Shown: piece after piece, positions 31,040 through 40,618 of the stretch
Numbering within the stretch: the first letter of the stretch is position 1
Layout: every line of letters starts with the position of its first letter
Source: Elusimicrobiota bacterium
GTDB lineage: Bacteria > Elusimicrobiota > UBA8919
Direction of reading: 5' to 3'
Assembly (NCBI GenBank): GCA_016928195.1
Contig: JAFGLF010000076.1
Span: 1-64,000 of the forward strand
DNA length: 64,000 nt
Program-made: the position numbers and the translations under genes
The notes under the pieces: generated by a model
Database searches by the model: none
Told to the model about the DNA's origin: nothing
What the model saw: only the letters and a program-made list of their open reading frames with translations

Positions 31040-32596
31040 ATGGAAAAAAGGACTTTGGTAGCAATAATTTTATCATTAGCAATACTTTTTATATGGCAGG
31101 CAATATTTAGGCCGAAACACACCCAGATATCTTCGACATCTACAGGATCTGGTGAAACAACAAAGATAGTACCATCAGAACCTGGTGCACAGCCAGATCA
31201 TCCGCAGCTTATAGAATCTGTTGCCAAGCAGTCGTTAAGAGTAAAAGGTCCGGCTAAAACGATTCAGATTGAAACTGACAAGATGGTTTATGTTTTAAGT
31301 GAAGATGAGGCTTCGCTTGTTCACTGCTTTTTAAAAGAAGAGATGTTAAAAGAAAAAACAACTGTTGACCTGGTTTTAAACGGTAAATTGCTGAATGATA
31401 AAAATACCGGACAGTGGACATATGTACCGCAAGAGGCCGCCCTGTATCAGGTCAATTTTATAAGAACCATAGGTAATTTTAATATTGAAAAGACGTTTAA
31501 TTTTGATAACAATTCCTACCTGGTCGGTATAAAATATATTGTTACGAATATGACCGGAGTCTCTCAAAGTTTTAATGGTTTGACATTGTCAATTGGCCCC
31601 GGGCTTGGTACTGATATAAAAGGATTAAAGGATAACAAACGGCTTTTGCGTGCGATTTCTTATGTACATAAAAAAGTTGAAAAACTCGATTTTGACGATG
31701 GAGATAGCTGCACTTTTTCAGATAAGAAGTGGGCTGGCTTGGACAATCGCTATTTTCTTTCAGTTTTTCTTAGAACAAAGGATGGATTTAATAAAGTAGA
31801 AACCGAAAAAGTTGAGAAATTGCCGGTTCTGGGAATAACTACCGGGAAGATTGATTTTTCGCCGAATGGTAAGAAATTCTTTTCAACGATTTCTTATACA
31901 GGGCCTAAAGGATACAAACATCTGCAGGGGATAAAAATTGATGATATGAACCTGGAACTTGAGAAAGCAATTGATTTTGGTTTCTTCAGTGATTTGGGCA
32001 AGCTGGCGTTTAAAGTTCTAAACTACCTTTATAAAGTAACAAAGAATTACGGCTGGGCCATTTTTATAATTTCCATTTTTCTTAATATTATATTTTTTCC
32101 GCTTTCCAAGAAATCATTTCGGTCCGCACAGGCGATGAAATCTGTCCAGACAGATGTAAAGGCCCTTCAGGCAAGATATAAGAATGACCCAAAAAAAATG
32201 AATACTGAAGTATGGGCACTTTATAAAGCAAGAGGTGTTAACCCGTTTAGCGGCTGTCTTCCTATGCTGGTACAGCTGCCGATTTTCTTTGCACTTTTTA
32301 CAATGTTAAGAAATGCCTATGAACTTCGCGGGGCACCCTGGATTTTCTGGATAACTGATTTATCGGCAAAAGACCCATATTATATACTACCAATTATGAT
32401 GGGCGCAGGAATGTTTTTACAGCAGAAAATGACAGGGGCGGCATCAGACCCGACACAGAAACAAATGATGATATTTATGCCTGTAATATTTACAGTATTG
32501 TTTTTAGGTTTTCCTTCAGGGCTGGTACTTTACTGGTTAACCAACAGCATTGTAACGATTCTCGAACAGTGGCTGATATTTAAAAAAGCAAAATAG
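31040..32596 (+). CDS. yidC: membrane protein insertase YidC
   Basis: MEKRTLVAIILSLAILFIWQ, GWAIFIISIFLNIIFFPLSKKSF, GCLPMLVQLPIFFALF, LYWLTNSIVTILEQW. Confidence 0.97.
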   Translation: MEKRTLVAIILSLAILFIWQAIFRPKHTQISSTSTGSGETTKIVPSEPGAQPDHPQLIESVAKQSLRVKGPAKTIQIETDKMVYVLSEDEASLVHCFLKEEMLKEKTTVDLVLNGKLLNDKNTGQWTYVPQEAALYQVNFIRTIGNFNIEKTFNFDNNSYLVGIKYIVTNMTGVSQSFNGLTLSIGPGLGTDIKGLKDNKRLLRAISYVHKKVEKLDFDDGDSCTFSDKKWAGLDNRYFLSVFLRTKDGFNKVETEKVEKLPVLGITTGKIDFSPNGKKFFSTISYTGPKGYKHLQGIKIDDMNLELEKAIDFGFFSDLGKLAFKVLNYLYKVTKNYGWAIFIISIFLNIIFFPLSKKSFRSAQAMKSVQTDVKALQARYKNDPKKMNTEVWALYKARGVNPFSGCLPMLVQLPIFFALFTMLRNAYELRGAPWIFWITDLSAKDPYYILPIMMGAGMFLQQKMTGAASDPTQKQMMIFMPVIFTVLFLGFPSGLVLYWLTNSIVTILEQWLIFKKAK

Positions 32597-32623
32597 AAAC
32601 GTTGAAAAAGGCTTCAACAGTTT

Positions 32624-32710
32624 TGATTACACAGATTTTAGAAGACGATTACACAGATAATATTGACAGGATTTAATCTGTGTAATCTGTAATTAAATCG
32701 GTGTAATCAG
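32624..32710. repeat. Family A intergenic repeat (GATTACACAGAT / ATCTGTGTAATC)
   Basis: GATTACACAGATTTTAGAAGACGATTACACAGATAAT...AATCTGTGTAATCTGTAATTAAATCGGTGTAATC. Confidence 0.75.
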
Positions 32711-32743
32711 GCATAATAAATATTATGCCGGGGGGAGTTTATT

Positions 32744-33409
32744 ATGAGAAAAGAAGTTGAGATAACAGGCAAGACAGCAAATGCAGCAATAGAGAAAGGA
32801 TTAGAAGAACTAGGACTTGAAAAAAAAGATGTGGAGATTAAAATTCTAGATGAAGGTAAATCAGGACTATTCGGATTGATGGGATCCACCCCTGCAAGAA
32901 TAAAAATGTCGGTAAAAGATACTGCTCGTCTTTCCGGGAAAGGCAGAAAATCTTCAAATACTGCTTCCGAATTGCCAAAAAATGCTGCAGAAATATTATC
33001 GGAGATTTTTAAGTTATCCGGTTTTAAAACCAAAGTAGCAGCAGAGGTTACATCAATGGGTTCTGTTTTAAATGTTTCAAGCGATGATAGTGCAATTCTC
33101 ATAGGCCGCCAGGGTCAAACAATGAGGGCTCTTGAATACATAATGAGGTTAATTTTAAGTAAACAGGAAGGCAAGGGTGTAAAAGTTGCCATCAATGTGA
33201 ACGGTTATTTAGATAAAAAGAATGAAAAAATTATCCAAAAAGCAAAAGAACTTGAAAAGAAAGTAAAAGAAAAAGGCGGCCCTATAAGTATAAAACTCTC
33301 TGCAAGTGAACGAAAGATAATACATATGGAACTTCAAAATAGTCCGTATGTGGAAACGGTTTCCGAAGGTGTAGGTGACGATAGGAAACTTATTGTAAGA
33401 CCGAAGTAA
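32744..33409 (+). CDS. jag: Jag/KhpB family RNA-binding protein
   Basis: Jag-N KTANAAIEKGLEELGLEKKDVEIKILDEGKSGLFGLMG, KH ILIGRQGQTMRALEYIMRL, R3H. Confidence 0.93.
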   Translation: MRKEVEITGKTANAAIEKGLEELGLEKKDVEIKILDEGKSGLFGLMGSTPARIKMSVKDTARLSGKGRKSSNTASELPKNAAEILSEIFKLSGFKTKVAAEVTSMGSVLNVSSDDSAILIGRQGQTMRALEYIMRLILSKQEGKGVKVAINVNGYLDKKNEKIIQKAKELEKKVKEKGGPISIKLSASERKIIHMELQNSPYVETVSEGVGDDRKLIVRPK

Positions 33410-33470
33410 GCATATACCTCCCACCTGCTTATATACCAGAGGTGGAAGGGGTGTATATCAGTTTTAATAT

Positions 33471-34868
33471 TTGAAAGCAGGTGTTGGGGTGAAAATAAAT
33501 TCTGATGATACGATTGCTGCAATTTCAACTCTCATTGGTGAATCCGGCATAGGGATAGTACGCCTTAGCGGCAAAAATTCAATAAAAATTGTCTCCAAAA
33601 TCTTCCGACCAAACTCACAAAAAACCGTAAATACCCTGGCCACACATACCGTCAATCTCGGTAAAATACTGGATAAAAAAAAATTTATAGATGAAGTACT
33701 TCTTACGGTAATGAAAGCGCCAAAATCATATACGCGCGAAGATGTTGTTGAAATTTCTTGTCACGGCGGGATAGCAGCACTTAAGAAAACACTTGAACTC
33801 TGTTTAAAACATGGCGCGCGTATTGCAGAACCCGGTGAATTTACAAAACGGGCATATTTAAATGGTCGTATTGATTTATCACAGGCCGAAGCAGTATGCG
33901 ATATAATAAAGGCAAAAACAGATGTAGCATTGTCCTGTGCGGTAAACCAGCTTCATGGTACATTAACCGATATAATTAATGAACAAAAAAGTAAAATTGT
34001 GGACATGCTGGCTACAATAGAGGTATCAATTGATTATTCGGAGGATGAAATCCCCCAAAGAGATGATACTGGGACAGTTAAAAAAATAAATGATGCCGAA
34101 AAACCGCTGAAAAAGATACTTTCAACTTTCCAGACCGGCAGGATTTTCCAGGAAGGTGTTAGAACTGCTATTATAGGGAAACCCAACGTTGGGAAATCAT
34201 CATTGCTAAATGTACTCGCCGGGCAGGAAAAGGCAATAGTTACGGAGGTCCCAGGGACAACCAGAGATATTATAGAAGAGACTATAAATGTTTTTGGTAT
34301 TCCGCTTATTTTGACGGATACTGCGGGGATCAGAGGACACAGCCAGAATATTGTGGAAAAAAAGGGAATAGAGAAAACAAAAAAGATATTGAACAATGCA
34401 GATTTGATTTTATTTGTTTTAGATTCATCAAACAAATTTTCACCTGAAGATTTCCACATTGCTGAAATGCTTGTTTCAAAAAAGGTTATTTTGGTTTTAA
34501 ACAAATCAGATCTCCCCAGTAAAATTGGAAACATTTTAGAACTTAAACTTGATGCTTCAGTTGTTAAAGTATCTGCTATAAGAAACGAAGGTATAGAAAA
34601 GCTTAAAAGAGTTATTTATAATCTGTTTATAAAAGGGAATATAAACACCAGTGAATTTTTTATAACAAATACTAGACACAAAACATTAATAGAAAATGCG
34701 ATAAATGCACTTGAGAAGGCAAAGAATTCATGTATATCCGGTGCCTCAGAAGAATTTATTGCACTGGATCTGAGGGCCGCACTGAATTGTTTGGGTGAGA
34801 TTACTGGGGAAGTACCGACGGAAGAAATACTTAACAGAATTTTCTCCAATTTTTGTGTTGGGAAATAA
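33471..34868 (+). CDS. mnmE: tRNA uridine-5-carboxymethylaminomethyl modification GTPase MnmE
   Basis: DDTIAAISTLIGESGIGIVRLSG, GKPNVGKSSLLNVLAGQEKAIVTEVPGTTRD, IFSNFCVGK; true start may be GTG 33489. Confidence 0.97.
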   Translation: MKAGVGVKINSDDTIAAISTLIGESGIGIVRLSGKNSIKIVSKIFRPNSQKTVNTLATHTVNLGKILDKKKFIDEVLLTVMKAPKSYTREDVVEISCHGGIAALKKTLELCLKHGARIAEPGEFTKRAYLNGRIDLSQAEAVCDIIKAKTDVALSCAVNQLHGTLTDIINEQKSKIVDMLATIEVSIDYSEDEIPQRDDTGTVKKINDAEKPLKKILSTFQTGRIFQEGVRTAIIGKPNVGKSSLLNVLAGQEKAIVTEVPGTTRDIIEETINVFGIPLILTDTAGIRGHSQNIVEKKGIEKTKKILNNADLILFVLDSSNKFSPEDFHIAEMLVSKKVILVLNKSDLPSKIGNILELKLDASVVKVSAIRNEGIEKLKRVIYNLFIKGNINTSEFFITNTRHKTLIENAINALEKAKNSCISGASEEFIALDLRAALNCLGEITGEVPTEEILNRIFSNFCVGK

Positions 34869-34919
34869 GAAATATGTTTTACCCCAGACGGTTATCCGGA
34901 AGGAAATGCGGGATGAAAA

Positions 34920-36140
34920 ATGAATAGAAAGATAAAAATAATTTCCTGGTCATTGTATGATTTTGGAAATACAATATTTTCAATGAATATTGTATCAATG
35001 TATTTTGCTCTATGGATTGTTGTGGATAAAGGGGGTAAGGATATTTTTTATAGTATGGCTCTTTCTATATCAACATTTTTTATAGTACTTCTTATGCCGA
35101 TTCTTGGCGTAATTTCAGATGACTATAAAAGAAGAATGCCTTTTTTGATTTTTTTTACAGTTTTATGTGTAATTTTTACCGGATTAATAGGTATTTTTAA
35201 TGATATTTTTTTAGGGCTTTTATTTTTCGGAATAGCTAATTTTTTTTACCATACTTCATTGGTTTTTTATGATGCATTAATACCTCAGATCGCGGGAAGT
35301 CCCGATAAAATAGGCAAAGTGTCAGGATATGGTGTAGCATTCGGTTATCTCGGTGCTATATTGGGGCTTTTAATGGTAAAACCGTTCGTTGAAGCATATG
35401 GCAGGAGCGGAGCATTCATCCCTACGGCAGTTATGTTTTTAATTTTTTCACTCCCGCTGTTTTTTTTAATAAAAGATACTGAAAAACAAAAGATCTCATT
35501 CTCCGGGATTAATGCAAAACTCATCCCTGCAATCAAAAAACTTATACAGCCATTCAAAGAAATAAGAGCCTATGAATCAGTTTTTATGTTTTTACTTGCA
35601 AATTTTCTTTACTGTGATACCATAAATACGATTATTGCATTTATGGCTATATATGCAAGTAAAGTTATAGGATTCAGTAACGTCGGCCTTATAAATTTTT
35701 TTATTTTATCTACGGTATCGGCAATTATAACTTCATATTTTTGGGGACTGCTTACTGACAAGATAGGTGCAAAAGAATCACTGACATTGGTTCTTATAAC
35801 ATGGTGTATTGCACTTTTACTTGCGATTTTAAGTTTTAAAGATACAATATTTTGGATAGTTGGCGTTATTTCCGGTGCTGCACTGGCAGGGGTCTGGGTA
35901 ACCAGCAGGGTATTGATTGTAAAATTATCACCTCCTGATAAGTTGGGACAGTTTTTGGGGTTTTACGGATTGACTGAGAAAGTTTCAGCAATAGTAGGGC
36001 CTCTTATATGGGGATTGGCTGTTTTGGTATTTGAACCACTAGGCATAATCAGATACAGGATTGCTGTCGGGATTTTAATGGTTTTTATATTAGCAAGTAT
36101 TTTTATTCTTCAGAAGGTTAATTATGAAAAAGACAGTTAA
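34920..36140 (+). CDS. MFS transporter, UMF1/Atg22-like
   Basis: IISWSLYDFGNTIFSMNIVSMYFALW; about 12 TM segments. Confidence 0.85.
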   Translation: MNRKIKIISWSLYDFGNTIFSMNIVSMYFALWIVVDKGGKDIFYSMALSISTFFIVLLMPILGVISDDYKRRMPFLIFFTVLCVIFTGLIGIFNDIFLGLLFFGIANFFYHTSLVFYDALIPQIAGSPDKIGKVSGYGVAFGYLGAILGLLMVKPFVEAYGRSGAFIPTAVMFLIFSLPLFFLIKDTEKQKISFSGINAKLIPAIKKLIQPFKEIRAYESVFMFLLANFLYCDTINTIIAFMAIYASKVIGFSNVGLINFFILSTVSAIITSYFWGLLTDKIGAKESLTLVLITWCIALLLAILSFKDTIFWIVGVISGAALAGVWVTSRVLIVKLSPPDKLGQFLGFYGLTEKVSAIVGPLIWGLAVLVFEPLGIIRYRIAVGILMVFILASIFILQKVNYEKDS

Positions 36141-37353
36141 TGGTTTACTGCTGTTTACTGGTTGTCATATGGTATTTATTACTTATCTTTTTTGTAATTC
36201 GTTCCCGGATGTAAAGGATATTGACAATGAATATGAGATTGATATGTTCATGGATTATTACTTACCTGAATCGAATCAGTTGTATTGGTCGCATCCGACC
36301 GGATTAAGGATTGCCTGCGGCAGTATGGATATTAAACGGTTTTATTTCGATGAGGAGCTGAAAATACGGTTCCCACTCATAGATGAAAAGTTTTGGGCAA
36401 GATTTTACCATAAACGGTTAAAAACAATTGATTATGAGAACAATCTTAATGAAATTGAATTTGAACATTCTCCGGCAAAAAATCTTTTTCTGTCTCTTTT
36501 AGGAACACCGGGATTTGAAAAATATGAGGCTGATCTTGGCTGGGCGGTCCGCTATGCAGAGGATGAAGCAAACGGCATAAAGCTTGTTTATATACTTACA
36601 GATTTTGATAATAATTATGCTTTTAAAAACAGGTCAACAAATCTCGGTTTCGAAAAGTTTTACCGTAAAATGCCCAGACAATGGAAAATGGATGTTAGAA
36701 AAAACAATGACAGTATAAATAGCCGCATTTATTTTGAATACAACACGATGTCAGTTTTTGACTATACTGATTTGCTGAATTCAAACGAGAACTATACTAA
36801 GAAAAATGAGGATTATAAATTTGAATCAAATTTTAATTTGAACATATGTCCAGACTGGCTGACGGGTATGGATTTTTATTTAAGAGAGGATAGGGAAAGC
36901 AAGAAATTTTCTATTTCAAGACAAATGGAAAACTTTTCTTCCGATGAGAGAAAGGTTACAGTCAGGCCGTATGTTGAAAAACAAATTTTAAAAAACTTGA
37001 AAATATTTTCAGGTGTTACATTTATAAGACATGATTATGAGATTACTTATGCATATTTATCCACTGCAAGCTATGATTATGAAAGGAAAAATATGGGAGC
37101 TTTTTTAATTGGATATTTTGATTTAAAGCCGAATATAGCCTTTGAAACCGGATATCTGCATGATACAGTTAACTGGAGCAAGGATTTGATTTGCGGGCAT
37201 AACAGGGAAAACAGATTAAAGCTCAGCTGTATATATAAATTTAGTAAGAAATCACAGATAAGGATTATTACCGGCTGGGAGCTGGATAGTGAGGACCTGG
37301 GAAAATTTGCTGTCTTTGACGGCGGGCATGTACAGTTTCAGGCATTATTTTAA
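36124..37353 (+). CDS. putative outer-membrane beta-barrel protein
   Basis: Amphipathic strand pattern, signal-like N-terminus, C-terminal Phe (GGHVQFQALF). Confidence 0.5.
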   Translation: MKKTVNGLLLFTGCHMVFITYLFCNSFPDVKDIDNEYEIDMFMDYYLPESNQLYWSHPTGLRIACGSMDIKRFYFDEELKIRFPLIDEKFWARFYHKRLKTIDYENNLNEIEFEHSPAKNLFLSLLGTPGFEKYEADLGWAVRYAEDEANGIKLVYILTDFDNNYAFKNRSTNLGFEKFYRKMPRQWKMDVRKNNDSINSRIYFEYNTMSVFDYTDLLNSNENYTKKNEDYKFESNFNLNICPDWLTGMDFYLREDRESKKFSISRQMENFSSDERKVTVRPYVEKQILKNLKIFSGVTFIRHDYEITYAYLSTASYDYERKNMGAFLIGYFDLKPNIAFETGYLHDTVNWSKDLICGHNRENRLKLSCIYKFSKKSQIRIITGWELDSEDLGKFAVFDGGHVQFQALF

Positions 37354-37354
37354 A

Positions 37355-38194
37355 ATGAAAAATTTTACTAAATTTGTTATTTGTTATTTGTTATTTGTTA
37401 TTTGTTATGGGTGTTCTCTATACCGTTCTAAACAGAAACTGTGCAAGGTTATTTATTCTGAAAAATTATCCAGACCCATAGAGGCGATTGCTATTCTTCC
37501 TGCTTCAATCGGTTTTAAGACAGGGAATGCTACAGAATTCGTCCCGCTTGTAAAATCTCCATTGGTTATAGAGAATAAATCGGAAATATGGTCGGGTCAG
37601 CGTGAAGAAAAAATGATTGTTGACCGAACCACTGCGGAAGAGATAAGTAAACATACTTCGGAACATTTTTATAATATTATATTGAAAAGAAAAAAACTTA
37701 GACGTGTTGTGCACCCGGCGAGCGTGAGAAATGTAATGCGGGATAAAAAAGTAAGTATAGGAAGGTTTCAACATATAAGTGATTTAAATATACAGCCTGT
37801 CCTGGAAAAGTTGTTTAAGATTGCCGATAATTTAGAAGTTGATGCTTTGATAATAAGTATTATAAATAAGTGTGAGACCGCCATTGTTTATAAAAGAGTC
37901 CGTTCTATCGAGGGAGATGATTTCGGCGAGTATCACGGCGACATGGAATATTTTTATAAATTCAAACTTGAAGTCGGAGTTTTCAATGCTTCAGAAAAAA
38001 AAATCTGCTGGATTGGAGAATATGAAAAAATAAAATCAAACAGAACCCCTGAGTTAGAACAGAATGTTCTAGTTGCAGTAGTAACTAATGGTTTTGAAAA
38101 GTTTTTCAAGAAATATTTGACTGAAAAAATTGTAAAAGGCGGAGGGCCTGAATATCAATGTGTATCAAGAATAGTCGATACATTGCCGTTTTAG
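37355..38194 (+). CDS. putative lipoprotein
   Basis: MKNFTKFVICYLLFVICYGCSLYRS lipobox; start trimmed. Confidence 0.65.
   Translation: MKNFTKFVICYLLFVICYGCSLYRSKQKLCKVIYSEKLSRPIEAIAILPASIGFKTGNATEFVPLVKSPLVIENKSEIWSGQREEKMIVDRTTAEEISKHTSEHFYNIILKRKKLRRVVHPASVRNVMRDKKVSIGRFQHISDLNIQPVLEKLFKIADNLEVDALIISIINKCETAIVYKRVRSIEGDDFGEYHGDMEYFYKFKLEVGVFNASEKKICWIGEYEKIKSNRTPELEQNVLVAVVTNGFEKFFKKYLTEKIVKGGGPEYQCVSRIVDTLPF
37373..37407 (+). repeat. Heptanucleotide tandem repeat (TTTGTTA)x5 in lipoprotein signal sequence
   Basis: Five perfect tandem copies counted directly. Confidence 0.95.
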
Positions 38195-38847
38195 TTTTTT
38201 GTTTCTTATTATCCGTTTTTTCCTATACAGAATCCCTGACAAACAGAATTATTGTTATTGATCCTGGTCATGGAACAAAGAATTCCGGCGGAAAAATTGT
38301 AAATTACGGATGTAAAAGTTCACACGGTACAAAAGAAATGGATGTTGTTGTTGATATTTCGGAATTGTTAGGGACTGAATTTCAAAAAAAAGGTGCCACT
38401 GTTTATTTTACGCGTACAAAGAAAGACTTCTGGCGAATAGCCGAAAGTCAGGAGGATGATAATAAACAGCGTGCCGAGTTTGCAAATGAAAAGGAAGCGG
38501 ATGTTTTTTTAAGGGTTCATTGTAACTGGGCACCAAATAAAAAAAAGAGAGGGGCCCTTGTCCTATGGTATAAAAAGGATTCCGAAAAGATGGCTGAAAC
38601 CGTTTATAAAGAAATAAAAAAATCCGGTATCAAAGTAGACGGTATAAGAAAACAGCATCTTGTCGGATTCGAATTCGCCAATGTCCCTGCAATTCTGGTG
38701 GAATACGGATATCTTTCTAACAGCAGGGATGAAAAGCTTTTAAAAGATAAAGAATATATAAAAAAAATATCCAGAGCAATTGTAAAAGGATTTGAAAAGC
38801 ATTTTTTAATAAGAAATAATAAAAGCAATATATCTGAAAAAGAATAA
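38158..38847 (+). CDS. N-acetylmuramoyl-L-alanine amidase
   Basis: IVIDPGHGTKNSGG, FLRVHCNWAPN, VPAILVEYGYLSNSRDEKLL. Confidence 0.9.
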   Translation: MCIKNSRYIAVLVFCFLLSVFSYTESLTNRIIVIDPGHGTKNSGGKIVNYGCKSSHGTKEMDVVVDISELLGTEFQKKGATVYFTRTKKDFWRIAESQEDDNKQRAEFANEKEADVFLRVHCNWAPNKKKRGALVLWYKKDSEKMAETVYKEIKKSGIKVDGIRKQHLVGFEFANVPAILVEYGYLSNSRDEKLLKDKEYIKKISRAIVKGFEKHFLIRNNKSNISEKE

Positions 38848-38848
38848 T

Positions 38849-40606
38849 ATGTTCAACTATCCTCAAAAATTTGATGTTATTGTTGTTGGCGCAGGGCATG
38901 CGGGCTGTGAAGCAGCGCTGGCTTCTGCCCGTATAGGGCTTAAAACGCTTCTTCTTACAATAAACGCCGATACTGCCGCACAGATGTCCTGCAATACAGC
39001 AATCGGGGGCGTTGCAAAAGGTCAAATTGTCCGGGAAATAGATGCTCTAGGAGGCGAGATGGCAAAAAACACCGATGCCACCGGTATCCAATTCAGGATT
39101 CTTAACCGTTCAAAAGGTCCTGCTGTTCAATCACCACGTGCCCAATGTGACAAAAAACTTTATCAATTTACAATGAAACATACAATAGAAAATCAGAAAA
39201 ATCTATACTTTAAGCAGGCAGAAGTGACAGAGATTTTGACTTCCAAAAATAAGGCAATCGGAATAATAGCCAAGCCGTCGATAAAATTTTTTGGGGATAT
39301 GGTTATTGTCACAACAGGAACCTTTTTAAAAGGGCTTATACATATCGGAGAAACAACATATAATTCAGGACGTTCCGGTGAGTTTGCTGCAATGCATCTT
39401 TCGGATTCATTAAAAAAACTAGGATTTACGGTAGGAAGACTTAAAACAGGGACTCCTCCGAGAGTCAACGGAAAGACCGTTAATTACTCGAAGTGTGTAA
39501 AACAGCCGGGCGACGACCCGCCGACCCCGTTTTCGCATTTCACAGCCAAAATTTTACAGCCTCAGTTGCCCTGCTGGTTAACGTATACAAATAAAAAAAC
39601 ACATAAAATTATTGCTGAAAATTTTCATCGTGCTCCTCTTTTTTCTGGGCAGATTAAAGGTATAGGTACGAGATATTGTCCTTCCATTGAGGATAAAGTG
39701 AAGAAATTTCCCGAAAAAGAAAGACACCAGATTTTTCTTGAACCGGAAGGATATAATACGGAGGAGATTTATTGCAATGGTATTGCCACAAGCCTGCCGT
39801 ATGATGTTCAGTTTGAAATGTTGAAAACCATCCCCGGACTTGAAAAGTGTGAGATTATAAGACCCGGATATGCAATTGAATATGATTTCTGCCAGCCGAC
39901 ACAGCTGAAACCGACTCTTGAGACAAAGATTGTAGAAAATCTTTTTTTTGCAGGACAGATTAACGGCACATCAGGTTATGAAGAAGCTGGCGGCCAGGGG
40001 ATTATTGCCGGAATAAATGCTGCTTCAAAAATCAAGGGGAATCCGCCTTTAATCTTACGGCGCGATGAAGCATACATCGGAGTTTTAATTGATGATCTGG
40101 TGACTAAAGGCGTACTTGACCCCTACAGAATGTTTACATCCCGTGCGGAATACAGACTGCTTTTAAGGAGTGATAATGCTGATTTACGTTTAATGGATTA
40201 TGGGTATAAATATGGACTTATAAATAAGGATGTGTATGGAAAGTTTAAAAAATACAGAGAATTTGTCTTTAAGAAAAATGTTAAATTTAAAGAAGATATT
40301 TTGCCATGGACAAAAAAAATAGTAAAATATGAAATTGAAATCGGACAGAAATATGCCGGTTATATAAAAAGACAGATTGCAGATGTAGAAAGATTTAAAA
40401 AGATAGAGGATAAGAAAATTCCGGAACATATAAACTACAGTAAAATACCGGGGCTTTTAACGGAAAGCAGGCATAAACTTGAACAAATAAGACCGGTGTC
40501 CGTAGGCCAGGCCGCCAGAATTTCCGGAGTGACACCTGCTGATATAGGAATATTAATGGTTTGGTTTGCAAAGAATTCAAAAAAAAGCGAAAAATCATTT
40601 GTTTAG
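38849..40606 (+). CDS. mnmG: tRNA uridine-5-carboxymethylaminomethyl modification enzyme MnmG
   Basis: FDVIVVGAGHAGCEAALASARIGLKTLLLT, GTPPRVNGKTV, INGTSGYEEAGGQGIIAGINA, MFTSRAEYRLLLRSDNADLRL. Confidence 0.97.
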   Translation: MFNYPQKFDVIVVGAGHAGCEAALASARIGLKTLLLTINADTAAQMSCNTAIGGVAKGQIVREIDALGGEMAKNTDATGIQFRILNRSKGPAVQSPRAQCDKKLYQFTMKHTIENQKNLYFKQAEVTEILTSKNKAIGIIAKPSIKFFGDMVIVTTGTFLKGLIHIGETTYNSGRSGEFAAMHLSDSLKKLGFTVGRLKTGTPPRVNGKTVNYSKCVKQPGDDPPTPFSHFTAKILQPQLPCWLTYTNKKTHKIIAENFHRAPLFSGQIKGIGTRYCPSIEDKVKKFPEKERHQIFLEPEGYNTEEIYCNGIATSLPYDVQFEMLKTIPGLEKCEIIRPGYAIEYDFCQPTQLKPTLETKIVENLFFAGQINGTSGYEEAGGQGIIAGINAASKIKGNPPLILRRDEAYIGVLIDDLVTKGVLDPYRMFTSRAEYRLLLRSDNADLRLMDYGYKYGLINKDVYGKFKKYREFVFKKNVKFKEDILPWTKKIVKYEIEIGQKYAGYIKRQIADVERFKKIEDKKIPEHINYSKIPGLLTESRHKLEQIRPVSVGQAARISGVTPADIGILMVWFAKNSKKSEKSFV

Positions 40607-40618
40607 TAAGGATTTAAT

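Noticed and set aside
32624-32710. Possible CRISPR-like array from repeated GATTACACAGAT
   Set aside because: Only two direct units and inverted copies, irregular spacing, no cas genes; it is a foldback intergenic repeat.
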